Source: Humulus lupulus (taxonomy: Eukaryota; Streptophyta; Magnoliopsida; Rosales; Cannabaceae). From it: a stretch of DNA of 64,000 nt. The notes under the pieces are model-generated. The model saw only the letters and a program-made list of their open reading frames with translations, was not told the DNA's origin and did not search any database. Below are positions 11,611 to 23,228 of the stretch, one piece after another; positions within the stretch are counted from its first letter, which is position 1, and each line of letters starts with the position of its first letter. The translations under genes and the position numbers were made by a program. Location: NCBI RefSeq assembly GCF_963169125.1, contig NC_084799.1, positions 66,386,643 to 66,450,642 of the forward strand, in the 5' to 3' direction.

Positions 11611-12017
11611 AATTAACCTTTAAAACTTCATTATTAAGTAAGGCTTTAGCAAAGAGAAAGACAAATAATGAAGGATTCGTGGAACAGAAACATAATAAAA
11701 TGTGTTGGGACCTTATAAATTGCAACCACAACCACTGGTATAGCTAGCCAAACTTTTACATTTGGGCCCGGATCCAAGGCATCAATAATTTAACTGAATA
11801 AACTAGACAAGCTTTATAATCCTTGTTCTAGACTTTCAGGGCATTCCAGGCACTCAAATGGTCCCCAAGAAGGGGTTTCTGTTACATCTTGCATTCTATA
11901 TTGACATATGCATAAGTAAAAGAAACCAAACATTTATATTGCAACAAACGAGACTGTCATAAAGCTTCAACCCAATAGCTAGATAAGCACTCTCGACAAA
12001 TATATGATACAAATGTT
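11611..12017. other. Presumed 3' UTR and downstream flank of NET4
   Basis: The stretch lies just past the stop codon of the minus-strand NET4 gene and contains no separate coding frame. It probably holds its 3' UTR and polyadenylation site, but I could not place the cleavage site. Confidence 0.45.
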
Positions 12018-15000
12018 TTACGTTGCCAAAACTGGAACTCGCTGTCGCTTGTGTCCTACAAAGGCCTGCCGAAGCCTTTCATATCCATCCCTGTAATGTT
12101 CAATAGAGAAGCACAGCTGCCTTATGACCTCTCTTTTTTCTTCTGCTCCATCCAAAATTTCAACCCTTTGCCTCTCAACTTCCTCCTCCAGTTCCCGAGT
12201 TCTTGAATTCAGATCCTTTACTAGTTTTTGTGCCCCTTCAGCCTCTACCAATTGTTTGTTCAATTGATCTATCTGATCATCTCTCGAGCTAACATTTGCT
12301 TTAAGTGTCAAAACTCTTGAATTTAAATCATCACTTTCAACTATCAGAGAATCAATGCTCTTATTCAAAGTTTCAATGCTGTTATCTCTCTCTACCATTT
12401 CTGCCTTCAGCTTCTCAATTACACCATTAAGTCTCTCCTCCATCTCGGACTTTTCGGCCTTGATCTTTCTAATCTCCTCCTCTAAACACCGTCCCTGGTT
12501 TTCTATATCCTTAAGCTGTTGCTCAAATCGAACACGTTCCTCGAGTAATTTAGATATTTCGGCCTTGACTTGTGCTTTTTCAGGAAATATCTTTTGCTCA
12601 GCATCTGATACTGCTTGTTTCAAATCCCTGGCCTCATGATCCCGATCGGACAAACTACTCTTCAGCCTTGAAACTCTTTCCTTTAACTTCATAACCTCCC
12701 TTTTTTCCACATTAAGCATGGATTTATATGTAGCAACATCTTTCTGAGCAAGTTCAAGCTTGTTCTGCAAAAGCTTTTCAGACGATTTATTTCTTTCAAG
12801 TTCATATCTCAAACTAGTAATTTCATTCTCTGAAACTTGAAGCTTGCTTTTTGTGATTCTCAGCTCTTTCTCCAAAGCCTGAATCTTGCTGTCTGAGTTA
12901 ACATCTTCTTCCAAACCACCACTTACTTGACACACTGATTCTTCTTGTTCCTCGAACTCCATCTCCCGTGCTTCGACCTCTTTCTGTTCTGATGATTCAG
13001 GCAAAGATAAATCGATTTCGGAAGACATGCATTTTCGGAGCTCAATCTTCAATCTAGAAATCTCTTCTTCCGAGTTATGAATTTTCTCATTTGCAAACCT
13101 TAACTCTTGTTCGTATCCGGCAATTCTAGCAAAAGAATCTTCAGAGTAGTCGCTTTTACATCCCCTTGATGAGCTGCTGCTATCCACATTATCTTCCTCT
13201 TGGAGCCGGAGCTTCAGTTTCACTTCGCGAAGCTCATTTTCCAGCTCAAATATCCTTCTTTGCAACACTTGATCACCACCGCCAACATTTCCGAAAAGTC
13301 CAGAATAATTGTTGACCGAGGAATCATCAGATTCTGCTTCAGAATCTGTCAAAGTAGATGATTCATCTCCTTCTCTCTGGTAGTTATCAGAGTTGCCACC
13401 CGAGCCAAGAAAGAAATCAAAACCAGCCGCTCGTGTACTAGATTTTCGGCGGCTTACCTTTTGATCAGGAGAGGGCCACACAACATTCAGGTCAGTGCCA
13501 TTATCAGACATTGTAGAGCTCTGGGAATGGAGATCCGAGGGAATGTTCTTCTTCAATTCTCCTGTCACGTGATCATAACGTTCAGCCAGTGACCGGTACA
13601 TGCGATAGAACTCCTCAACATGAGAAACTAATTCTGGCCGCTTTTGGTAATACATCTCAGCCTTCTTTGCAAATGAATCACCATCTTCCTCAATCAGCTT
13701 CAACATCCGTTTCACACTCTTGTCCATCTCTGAAATCAAGGATCGTTTTGTCATTTTCTTGTTCATCATTTGGTGCAAAGAAATCATGGCTCTCAACTTA
13801 ATTTTTTTTGTCAAATCAATTGATCAATCTATCAATTTTGCAAGGTTTATTGTGTCCCAACATTTGGGAAGTGGGGAATTTAAGGCATCCTACATCACTA
13901 GATGATGAACAGAAGAAAGGCTAAAATTATCCAGATAAGACGTTTTGACATATGCCCCATTTAGGATAAGAAACAAAGGTCTGTGTTACCGGAACAAAAA
14001 AGCCTAGATTGTAGGGAATAGGCAACAAATGTCGTTTTATAACAAGTCTCTTATCGACAAGAATTGTTATTTCTCAAATGAATCAGCATTAGGCAACAAA
14101 ACTATGTGACCCAAATTTGGAATTAGAAACTAAAAGATAAATATACATGAGATACATCAGCTTTTTTTTTTTTTTTTCAAAAAATAAAAACTATTAGATA
14201 TGTTTAGTTGCTTACCTTCAAGATTCTCAAAGAGCCATTTAGAATTTTTAGAATTAATGTGGCTATCCCACCACCAGGAATGGGACTTCTTTGATTCTAG
14301 CCTTTTCATGATTTTGTGGGAGTGAACCTGAAACAAGAACCAGCAACATAATTAGTAATTTTCCTGCCCAATAAAGAAAGGAACATGCTCAATTTCACAT
14401 GTTTAACTGAAAACAAATAATTAAGGGAGGTGGAAGAGTGCTTGCTTAAACCTACTTATTCAACTGCATATATTGCTGGGTACAAATTATTTTAAATTTA
14501 AACCTCTCTGGGAGTTTTCATGCTCGTATATGAAAGCTAATAATGACTTACACAAATGACATGCATGATTCAAGTAGTTTACAAAAAGTGGATTTTAGCA
14601 TATATGCCCCTAAGTTCACTCAGTTTGACAATTCAGTCTATAAGAATTTTTTTTTTAGCAAACAAGTCCTTGTTTCCTTGAGTTATATAAACAGTAGCAA
14701 CTAGATTTTCATTGTATTTTAAAAAAAATTCTTAATTTGTGAATGATTTTTTTGGGGATCATTTTATACAAAATATTTGGAGGTGTATAATATTGAGAAT
14801 TTTATTAAATTTATCCATAAAAAAGCATAGAATTTTGTTAAAAATTAATTAAAAGACTTAATTGTTACTTTTTTGGTCAGACTGAATTACTGAACAGCTA
14901 AAAACTCAGAGCTATCACGCTAAAAACCATCATAATAAATATATGTGGTCACCACAGAGACACATCAAAGTTGCACAGTTAATGGCAAGAAAAAAAATTA

Positions 15001-15263
15001 TTATATTCTTATTACCAAAATAAAATAAATAATGAACAATGGGTAGTATAAATATTCCTAAATTGAAATTCTTTGAAATCCCTAAGAAAGTGAATTCAAA
15101 TTCATCAGCAGATGAATGGCTCATGCTTATACATATATAATAGATTATACATTACTTAAAGTTCTTTAAATAGTAAAAGAAAAGAGGAAATAAGAGAGGA
15201 AAAAGAAAAAGTAAAAGTAAAAGTAAATGGTGGGATAGCATTACTTACCAAAGAAGTAGCCAT
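12018..15263 (-). CDS. NET4: NET4-type NAB-domain actin-binding protein, three coding exons
   Basis: On the minus strand the coding exons are 15263-15249, 14327-14216 and 13729-12018, with GT...AG introns (donors GTAAGT and GTAAG; acceptors TTTCAG and TTTCAG). They join in frame to 612 residues. Exon 1 encodes only MATSL. Exon 2 gives the start of the NAB domain ([12 protein letters not shown], about residues 18-29), and exon 3 continues it ([19 protein letters not shown] ... YYQKRPEL ... [18 protein letters not shown], to about residue 105). Next come an acidic Ser-rich linker and long coiled coils (about 190-600). The C-terminus, [19 protein letters not shown], is typical of the NET4 subgroup. 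NET proteins bind F-actin through NAB and link it to membranes; NET4 members act at the tonoplast. A long uninterrupted frame reaches 13814, but its first residues lie in the intron and replace the WWW motif, so the spliced start is preferred. Confidence 0.92.
14592..14930. repeat. Possible small inverted-repeat element in NET4 intron 1
   Basis: The left edge (GGATTTTAGCATATATGCCCC, followed by AATTCAGTCT) and the reverse complement of the right edge (GGTTTTTAGC, followed by AATTCAGTCT) are similar over about 60 bases. The inside is AT-rich. This suggests a decayed MITE within the intron. I could not define a target duplication. Confidence 0.35.
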
Positions 15264-16440
15264 TTAGCTACTCTGGTTGAAATTGAAACTTGAATTGGAA
15301 TCCTCAACCTTGGTATTTCTGCAATATAATCTCCAATTCAATTAAAATACATGTATATAAGTACGACCCATCGAAATGATTATTTATTATTTATTTTTTT
15401 CCTTTCGTTTTTTATATAAATGGGATAAAACTCAACTCTCAAAAGTCGGAACAAGTGTTATCCATACAAGAGTAAGACAATGAATCGAATCAATCTGATG
15501 TTACAATTTACATCTGACTTGCATGCAGTGGCTCTCTGAGACAAAAACTACCCCATTCACCATTGACACCGACTCATTTAAAAAGGCTAATCAGGCCCCA
15601 AGTTCCCTAGGCCTTTCTAGGCCCAAAAAATCACATAATCATATAGTACTCAAAACATTCAAGACGAGCGCGTGAATTACGTGCACAAAATGATCTGTAT
15701 GAATCAGCGGAAAATTGACTAAACCACAAATGTACAGACTGTCTCGTACAGAGGTCCAGCTATTCCAACCACTCCTTTTTTAATTCTCAGTAAAAGAATC
15801 ATGTGAATTTCTATTTTTCCGAGATTAAAAAAAAAACTCATGCCGCAGATGAAAACCATGATATAATCGAATCAGTAAAATTGATGAATATGAATCGAAA
15901 TTGTGTTTCGAACAAAATAAAGAAAGAAGATCATTACGTGTATCTTCGTGATCGGAAGTTAAGAAGAATTGATTTTCAATTTTTTTAATGAATTAATAGA
16001 AGAAAAACGTACGAAACGATTTACGTTATGCAATTGAGACGAAATGAAAGTTTTAGAAATCTTGGATTTGAATTTTGATCATGGCATACATAAACGATCT
16101 CAAATCCTAATATAATCTGGAAAATATAAATCTATTGATTCATAATTCAAATACTGAGAGAAGAAATAATTTTCATTAGAGGAAGAAAAGAAAAAGCTTA
16201 CAGGAAAGAGGAGTGACTGATCCGACTGAGAGCGAGAGCGAGGAGCTACCAGTTTCTCAGTTACCAAACTGAAATTTTGTAGAGTTTGTGAACTTTTTCC
16301 GGGAAAGAATTTTGGAATTCTTGAAGGTAGTACGCTCCAAGAATAGTTTCAAAAAGTAACTTTGTTCCGTTTTTCTTTTTCTTTTCGTTTCAATCCCTCG
16401 CTTTCACATTAAATAGTTAGTCGCTTATAATTTTCAAAAA
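15264..16440 (-). promoter_or_regulatory. Probable 5' UTR exons and promoter of NET4
   Basis: Upstream of the MATSL codon on the minus strand is an acceptor-like TATATTGCAG at about 15319. A candidate leader exon with a donor TCCT|GTAAGC lies at 16202, and its leader is rich in CTCTCGCTCTC-type words (about 16225-16245). This fits a 5' UTR interrupted by an intron of about 0.9 kb. The transcription start is not visible directly. No other coding frame here is convincing. Confidence 0.5.
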
Positions 16441-18486
16441 AGTCAAATACTAATAATTTATCTATATGAGATCATTCTTATATTAATGAAAAAGATTATT
16501 ATATATATATTAGTATTTCTTTTGGAAAGGCAACTAATAGTCCGCGTTCAGGCTTATAAGTAATGAGTGTGTCTTATATAATCACATCTGCCGGTCCATT
16601 TGAATTCTCTTTAATTTACTATGTTACCCTGTGTTGTTAATCATTTAGAGAAACAATATACGATAAGCAAAAGGGTATATTTGTCCCAAACTTTTGTTAA
16701 CTTCAAAGAATATAAAATCATGAATCTTGCTGAGGAAACAAATTTAGAAAAAAGTATGGGCTACTAGGTTCGTCTCATTATCCCAGTACTACCAAAAAAA
16801 AAATGTGGGCCCACCTGAAATTTAACTTGACGCGGCTAAGGAGTAAGAGCATGGGCTGGCAATTAGAGAAACAGGGCCCACCATTACCGCTCCACGAAAA
16901 ACGGGCACGATATATTTAATACTTGCACGTGGCAAGAGCATATCGTTCGCGATATTTTGAATCGATGCAGTGTGTCCGAAATCACGATAGTTTTTTTTTT
17001 ATTCGAAAAATAAAAATAAAAAATTGCGATTTTTTTTTGGGCTTATCCGGTGCACTACCACTCTTGAGTATACTTGTGCAACCTTTTTTTTTTATTTCTG
17101 GTACTTGATTTTCAGTTTAATTTTTTTTTATATATTTGTACATTATAATTATTTATAATATTTTATAAATTTTAAATTTTTTTAAAATAATTTACTATAT
17201 TAAAAATAGAATTTAAATATATTATTTTTTACTAACATATAAAATAATTATTCATATAAAGTTATTTAAATTATATTTGTGATATTATAAATTATTTAAA
17301 ATTTTCTAAAAATTTATAGATTATGTTCTAAATAATTATAATATATACAATAATAAAAAAATTGCCCTAATAATTATATAAATACAGAAATAAAAAAAAA
17401 AAATCCGGATACACCAAAAAAATAGGGTGTGGATTGTAAAATATTTTAATATATTTATTTTGTTAAAAATAAAATAAAATTAAAGACATGTTGATACGTG
17501 TCTTATAATACGCATGCATTTTCGCTATTTGGCCTGCAATTTGAGGTTGGACAGCCACTTTTCTACATATTTATTTCTTCAAATTTGAATAAGAACAATA
17601 AAGTAAAATAAATGATCTCATTTAACACGGGACCCTATAAATAGTATCAATTTTATAATATCACAACTCACTAATCAAAGAAAACTTTGCACGTTATGAT
17701 GACTTCTCCATTGTCAAAGAAATTGGAAAAGAACCCAAGACCAATTTTTAATTAGTCTTATAATAAGTCCTCATTAAGCATTTTTTGAAGTTAAATTCGT
17801 ATTTAATTTAAAGTCATTATGATGTTTAAATAAAATAAGAGAAAAAAATGAGAGATTAAAAGTGAGATATTTCATTCTCTAAAAAAAAAAAGTGAGATTT
17901 TTCTAGTTAGAATATGGTTATATTCCATACAAGCTAGTGAAATTACACGTGTCAACAACACTTAAAGTGATTTGTGGTTTTAAAAACACAAAAAATAGAA
18001 TGCTTACGTTGAAATTTGGTAAAGATAGAAAGGTATGAATCATGTGGTGGGATAACTTAGAAACAGCTAATCCTACTACAGCGTTTCTTTTTCCTAATCG
18101 AATAAAATTTCTCGTAAATTTGTTGGCGAACAAAGACCTTTTATCCTATTTTTGAAAGAAAAAAAAAAGAAAGTTGACAACTGAAAAGCAAGGGAAGAAT
18201 AGTTTGTGTATGGGCCCAGCCCAATCGAAATGCACAATAAACGTGCCGAGTTGAGCCATGACTGCATGGCATGTGATTGTGGACTGAGTTAAGTTAGTGG
18301 TCCAATACGTGTGGCCCGATCCGTTTAGACATGTCACTTGTGCCCACATAATGAGGTGGTGGTGGTTTAAACAAGCCTAACGTGTCAAGAATAAATAAAA
18401 AGCATTAGATATCATTTGGGTATTTATAGTGTCAATGAGTATCTAGGGTAGTACTAATCCTAGTACAAGGGTCAAACAAAGAGGAT
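16441..18486. other. AT-rich spacer upstream of NET4, no gene seen
   Basis: There is no plausible coding frame. One block, about 17030-17440, is roughly palindromic: TTTATTTCTGGTA near 17091 matches the reverse complement of ATACAGAAATAAA near 17385, and a TATCCGG word near 17045 matches CCGGATA near 17405. It may be an old MITE. The rest is homopolymer-rich AT DNA. Confidence 0.5.
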
Positions 18487-18547
18487 GTTGAAGAATAAGA
18501 AGAAAAATACGAGAGAGGGAAGGAGAAAGTGAAAGGTAATAATAATA
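18472..18547 (+). pseudogene. 5' stub of a methylesterase-like pseudogene, cut by the MULE
   Basis: The sequence just left of the MULE ends in (AAT)n, and the sequence just right of it continues (AAT)n into the methylesterase-like frame. Read in that frame, the left stub is Lys/Glu-rich and already has a stop (TAA at about 18495), so it was either decayed or 5' UTR. The assignment rests on continuity across the insertion, not on a domain. Confidence 0.4.
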
Positions 18548-18660
18548 GGGAATTTCATTATTTATGTCTAATAATGTCTAAAATTACCAAAAAATCCCAA
18601 CACTAACAATATTTTCAAATTAATGCTAAACTTTTCCCTCATACCCGAAATACCCTTCCC
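18548..18660 (+). repeat. Left terminal inverted repeat of the MULE
   Basis: About 110 bases match the reverse complement of the right end with few changes. The shared words include ATTTCATTATTTATGTCTAA, CCAAAAAATCCCAACACTAA and TTAATGCTAAACTTT, and the block closes with an AATACCC word. CT-rich leader-like sequence of the protease gene follows directly, so transcription probably starts close to the repeat. Confidence 0.92.
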
Positions 18661-19021
18661 ATTCAACCTCAGCCTTCTCTCTCTCAGTCTCGGTTTCTCT
18701 CTCTCTCAGTCTCACAAAAATCCCCCCAAAACCATCGAACCCCCACCTTCGTCGAGCCGTCGAGCCCGCATCTCCGTCGAGCCCCCACCTTCTCCGTCGA
18801 GCCCCCACCTTCTCCCATTTCTCCGTTGATCTCGAGACCCACTGCAAACTCCCATTTTTCTGTCAAACCCGTGACCCACGGAGCATATTTCCTTCAAAGT
18901 TTAAAAAACAAAGGTAAAATCTTGAACCTAAGTCCATATTTGCTTTGTATTGTTGTTGAATCTGTGATTTGTGGAATGGGTTGTCCGATTTTGTGGGAAA
19001 TTTTTTCTGGGTTTGAACCAG

Positions 19022-19445
19022 TGGCTTGATAGGTTCGATTATGGTTCGATAGTAGGCTCGATAGGGGTAGTTTGAACAGTTCGATGATGGATCGATAGGA
19101 GCTCGATAGATCTATGGCAATATATGAAACTAACTCGATAGGATCGATTATGGTTCGATAGTAGGCTCGATAGAAGCTCGATAGGAGCTCGATAGAAGCT
19201 CGATGGATATGTGGTATATATTACAAGGGCTCGATAGGTTCGATAATGGTTCGATATTAGACCAGACTGTAGCTCGATGGTTATTTATGTAGACAGATTT
19301 TTCTTAGCTCGATAGGCTCGACACTGGCTCGATAGGCTCGATAAATTTAGGTTGTTGATATTGCTCGATGGAACTTGATAGTTGCTCAATAGGGTATGTT
19401 GCAGCTCGATTATATCTCGATAGAGATCGATAGAGCTCGATGACA
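19022..19445 (+). repeat. CTCGATAG-type subterminal repeat array, left arm
   Basis: The words GCTCGATAGG, GGTTCGATAG and AGCTCGATGG recur about every 10-30 bases with irregular spacing. About 25 copies of the TCGAT core are visible. The array lies in the 5' leader or first intron of the protease gene. The right arm carries the same word in opposite orientation, so relative to each element end the motif points the same way. Confidence 0.85.
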
Positions 19446-20704
19446 ACTTATTTCAGTGTTTTTATGAAATTTTTTTTATTCTGTTTTCTTACCAATTTTT
19501 TTTCATGTGTTGTTACAGATGCCTAAGTTGCTTGTTCCATTCAGTGATCACTTTCCTGGTCGAGTGACATATCGGGGTAGTAGTACTTTAAATCACATTA
19601 AGACCAGGTTTTTGGAGCTCGGGCTGCTTGAAAGGGCTAAGGAATCCCCTTTCAAGCAATTCTTTTTGGCTTCGGAGTTTAATTTCTCCGGAGTCTTGGT
19701 GCATCAACTGTTGCTGAGGAAAATCGCCAGCAACAACGAAGATGAGGTGCATTTTTTCTTGGGGTCGAAGTCTTGTAGATTCGGCATGGGAGAGTTTGCC
19801 CTGGTGACGGGGTTGGATTTCAGTGCCTTCCCGTCACCAGAAGAGTTGGAAGGGCGTAATCTCAGCGACCGGTTGATAAAGGAGTATTTCAACGATGCTG
19901 AGAAAGTAAAGCTGTCACAGGTGGACCATGCTTTCAAGACTTGTACGGTTGTGGAAGATGTGTACAAGCTTGGTCTATGTCTGTTTGTTGAGGGGGTTCT
20001 GAATGCCATTGAGGGCAAGTTGCACATTTGGTGAGATATTCTAAAAATTGTTGAGAATGTAGAGTAGTTCTTCAGCTATCCATGAAGTACTCTTATAGGA
20101 GGCTGTTGCATTATTGTAAGAAGGACATGGTGAAGCAAAATGCCAACTATGATGCCAAGAAGGATGCCAAGGTGCAGCAAGAGTCCAAATACAGTATGTA
20201 TGGTTATGCCCCCGCCTTACAGTACTGGGCATATGAGGCTATCCAACAGCTTGCGGTGGAGCTTGTTGTGAGCTTGGGAAACATGTTCCTGAGGATGCTT
20301 AGTTGGTCGCATCGGAGGAACAAGGATTTCACCAAGTCCGTCATCGCACCGATATTATTGAAGAAGAATGTAAGTTATGTTTTTTTTTCTATCTATATGC
20401 TTATCTTTTATCATTATTTGAGTTAACCAAATGTTTTATGTTGTTTGCAGTTAATTGTTCTTCCGATGTTGAAGCCTCGGCTAGCAGAAAAAGACTATTA
20501 CTTGTCTTTGACTGAGGGGAGATCTTCCCCTTTATCCTGGGCTTGGCCAGGATCCCTCGGAGACTGATGAGGAGGAGGATGCGACTTTTGAGAAAATGGC
20601 AGAGAAAGTTTCTCAGGCTGCTGAGGCAGCCAAGATATTTGTTGATGCTGCCCCGGGGGAGGAGGTTGTAGGTCCCACCCCTCCTATTGCCCCAGCCTCA
20701 GCCC

Positions 20705-20872
20705 CAGCCTCAACCTGTGCCCCAACATCAGCCCCAGCCTCAGCGTCAGCCCCAACACCAACCCCAACACTAGCCTCAGCCTCAGCCCCAGCCTCAACCT
20801 GTGCCCCAACATCAGCCCCAGCCTCAGCGTCAGCCCCAACACCAACCCCAACACTAGCCTCAGCCTCAGCCC
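20705..20872 (+). repeat. 84-bp in-frame tandem duplication in the Pro/Ala linker
   Basis: Two near-perfect copies of an 84-base unit encode two copies of a 28-residue Pro/Ala/Ser/Thr-rich block (PASTCAPTSAPASASAP and onward). The unit length keeps the reading frame. It enlarges a disordered linker between the DUF1985 and protease regions. Confidence 0.9.
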
Positions 20873-21496
20873 CTGAGCTCGCCGACTTGATTGAGTGGTT
20901 GGACAGAGTCGAGGGTCGACAAGAGACCCTCTTGAAGAACCAGTCAGTGATCTTGGACGTACTCAGTCAGATCCTGACATTTATTAAGGAGAAACCGAGG
21001 GGGTCCAATGAAGATTCAGAGTCAGAGTCATTGGATATTCCGCTAGACTATGTTGATGATCCAACGACGCCTCCTACCATCATTGTGACACCAGATGCTG
21101 AGACTCCGGGAGTCGTTATTGTCAACCCTGAGGATGTTGCTGGGGTTTAGTTTCAGAGGGCTAGACGCCAAAGACGCAAGCCAGATTGGTTTGAGGACTA
21201 TACGGATCCCACGAGGAAAAGACCTCGCACTGCTGCAGCTGCACCAGCAGACGAGGCTACACAAGAGGCTACACATGTGCTGGACCCTCTCAAGAAGCCA
21301 GATCCCAAACAATATAGGACAATGTGCAAGTGGCTTCTTGGAGACATGCCCAACAAGACCCCGCGGGATGTAAAGACTGGGAGTCACGGTCCAGCGTGGT
21401 TTCTGACGTTGAAGACACCCCAGTCGTGGCTCAATGATGGGGTAAGCCATTTATACCTAATTATGGACTGTTTTCAATTTTACATGTTTTATTTTT

Positions 21497-22110
21497 ACTG
21501 ACTCGATGTGAGCTCGATAGGAGTTCGATAGTAGTTTGACATGGATGTTAAAATAGGGGTTGTTCTTTACTGTTTCAGAGTGGCTCGATGTGAGCTCGAC
21601 GGAGCTCGATAGGTAGTTCGATAGGGATGTTAAAATAGGTTGTTTTTTTTACTGTTTTAGACTGGCTCGATGTGAGTTCGATATGAGTTCGATAGTAATT
21701 CGATATGGATGTTAAAATAGGTTGTTTTTTACTGTTTTAGACTGGCTCGATGTGAGCTCGATATGAGTTCGATAGTGAAATTTCCCTTAAAAATAGGGTT
21801 TTTCTTTACTATTTCAAAGTGGCTCGATGTGAGCTCGATGGAGCTCGATAGGGAGTTCGACAGGGATGTTAAAATAGGTTGTTCTTTACTGTTTCAGACT
21901 GGCTCGATGTGAGCTCAATAGGAGTTCGATGGTAGTTCGATAGGGATGTTAAAATAGGTTGTTTTTACTGTTTTAGACTGGCTCGATGTGAGGTCGATAT
22001 GAGTTCGATGGTAGTTCGATAGGGATGTTAAAATAGGGTGTTTTTTACTGTTTTAGACTGGCTCGATGTGAGCTCGATATGAGTTCGATGTGAGCTCGAT
22101 GGAGCTCGAC
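21497..22110 (+). repeat. Tandem array of about eight 75-85 bp units in protease intron
   Basis: Each unit contains GGCTCGATGTGAGCTCGATA, then two or three TTCGATAG words, then GGGATGTTAAAATAGG and TTTTTTACTGTTTTAG. The copies vary in length and one is partly replaced by GAAATTTCCC-like sequence. The array fills most of intron 21442-22164. Each unit ends in a pyrimidine tract plus TTTTAG or TTTCAG, which looks like a 3' splice site. Confidence 0.9.
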
Positions 22111-22883
22111 AGCAGCAATTTATAATAGTCTTTGCTAATTTTTTTATCGTACTCTCTTTTGCAGCATATTGATGCGTCAGAACACATGCTTTGTATGCGT
22201 CGCAAGTATTTTCCCAATATATATCGACAGAATGCAGTTGTGATGAACAATTATTTCTCACAAGTGATACCTGCCCGATATGATCAGTACAAGCAAACAG
22301 CCGACAAAACAAAGTATTATTGGGATGCTGACATTATGTCCATGTTGACCGGCATCGAGCAGCAGTTTCTGGCATCTTGGGGAGGAGTTGAGGATGTATA
22401 TTGGTGCCAGAACTATGGACAACAACATTGGTTTGCCATTGAGGCTTCCATTTCTAGTTGGACTCTGACTGTTTACGATTCGGAAAACTCGGTGATTAGT
22501 GACGCAAAGCTTGAGGATATTATGAGTCCATGGTGCTTTATGCTTCCTTCTCTGTTAATGCAGAGTAAACTGTTTACTGATAGCTTGATGTTGAAGATTC
22601 CATCAGCAGGAAATAGGCCGCATCGGTTCACATTGCGTCGCAAACAGAAACACGAGCTCCCTAAGTCAAAGAGAAGGTAACAAACATCATCTTCATACTA
22701 ATTTTGTTTCTAACTAAATTTATAGTAATGTGCACTTAATATTTACTTTTTTCTTTACAGCGGGGATTGTGGTGTGTATGCTATCAAGTATATTGAGCAT
22801 CTAATGGTCGGTCTTCCATTGGAAACTATCTGCGATGAAAATATGGAGGTGTTCAGGAACAAGTGGACCACAGACTTGTGGTA

Positions 22884-23150
22884 TCAAAATTTGTTACCTT
22901 GATGATTGTATATATATAGGGTCTTTACATGTACAGTTTGTTGTTCATATTTTTTTTATAACTTTCATGGGCTGTTATTGAGCTAATATCAAGCTATATC
23001 AAACTATTATTGAATTATCAAAATTTGTTACCTTCATGATAATCTTGTATACGGGGTCTTTACATCTCCAGTTTCTAACTGTTATCATTTTTTTTATAAC
23101 TTTCATGGGCTGTTATCGAGCTAATATCAAGCAATATCATTTTCATATCG
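22884..23150 (+). repeat. Tandem duplication of the protease gene 3' end (about 133 bp)
   Basis: Copy 1 starts at TCAAAATTTGTTACCTT, within the last codons of the protease gene, and copy 2 starts at 23017 with the same word. Both run through GGGTCTTTACAT, a T-rich tract, TTTCATGGGCTGTTAT and GAGCTAATATCAAGC. The repeat is imperfect (about 85-90 per cent by eye). It occupies the space between the two convergent genes. Confidence 0.85.
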
Positions 23151-23228
23151 AACCATTAACATAAATTTTAAGAAAAATCAAATAAAAAGAGTTTATTAAT
23201 ACAACAAGTTCAAATGGGAAAAAAGAGT

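Larger units (their letters stand above)
19519..22902 (+). pseudogene. DUF1985 / ULP1-like (C48) cysteine protease gene of the MULE, degraded
   Basis: The frame begins at ATG 19519 after an acceptor-like TTGTTACAG. The first exon encodes a DUF1985-type region (VTGLDFSAFP, then CLFVEGVL). Later parts are a Pro/Ala-rich linker (about 20680-20880), an acidic segment, and the peptidase. The peptidase exon 22165-22676 carries the His of QQHWF and the Asp of VYDSE; the exon 22761-22902 carries the Cys of SGDCGVYAIKYIEHL. These form the expected H-D-C triad of ULP1/SENP de-sumoylating enzymes. Introns are 20370-20450, 21442-22164 and 22677-22760. The gene is broken by in-frame stops (20032, 20065, about 21148) and at least one frameshift (about 20090), although the catalytic exons look intact. 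In known MULEs the role of such proteases in transposition is unresolved. Confidence 0.85.

Noticed and set aside
13730..13814. N-terminal extension of the NET4 frame
   Set aside because: It reads through the intron and lacks the WWW part of the NAB domain, which is found in upstream exons with proper splice sites.
18623..18897. Frames on both strands next to the left MULE terminal repeat
   Set aside because: They arise from CT-rich and CCGTCGAGCCCC-type leader sequence of the MULE and show no domain.
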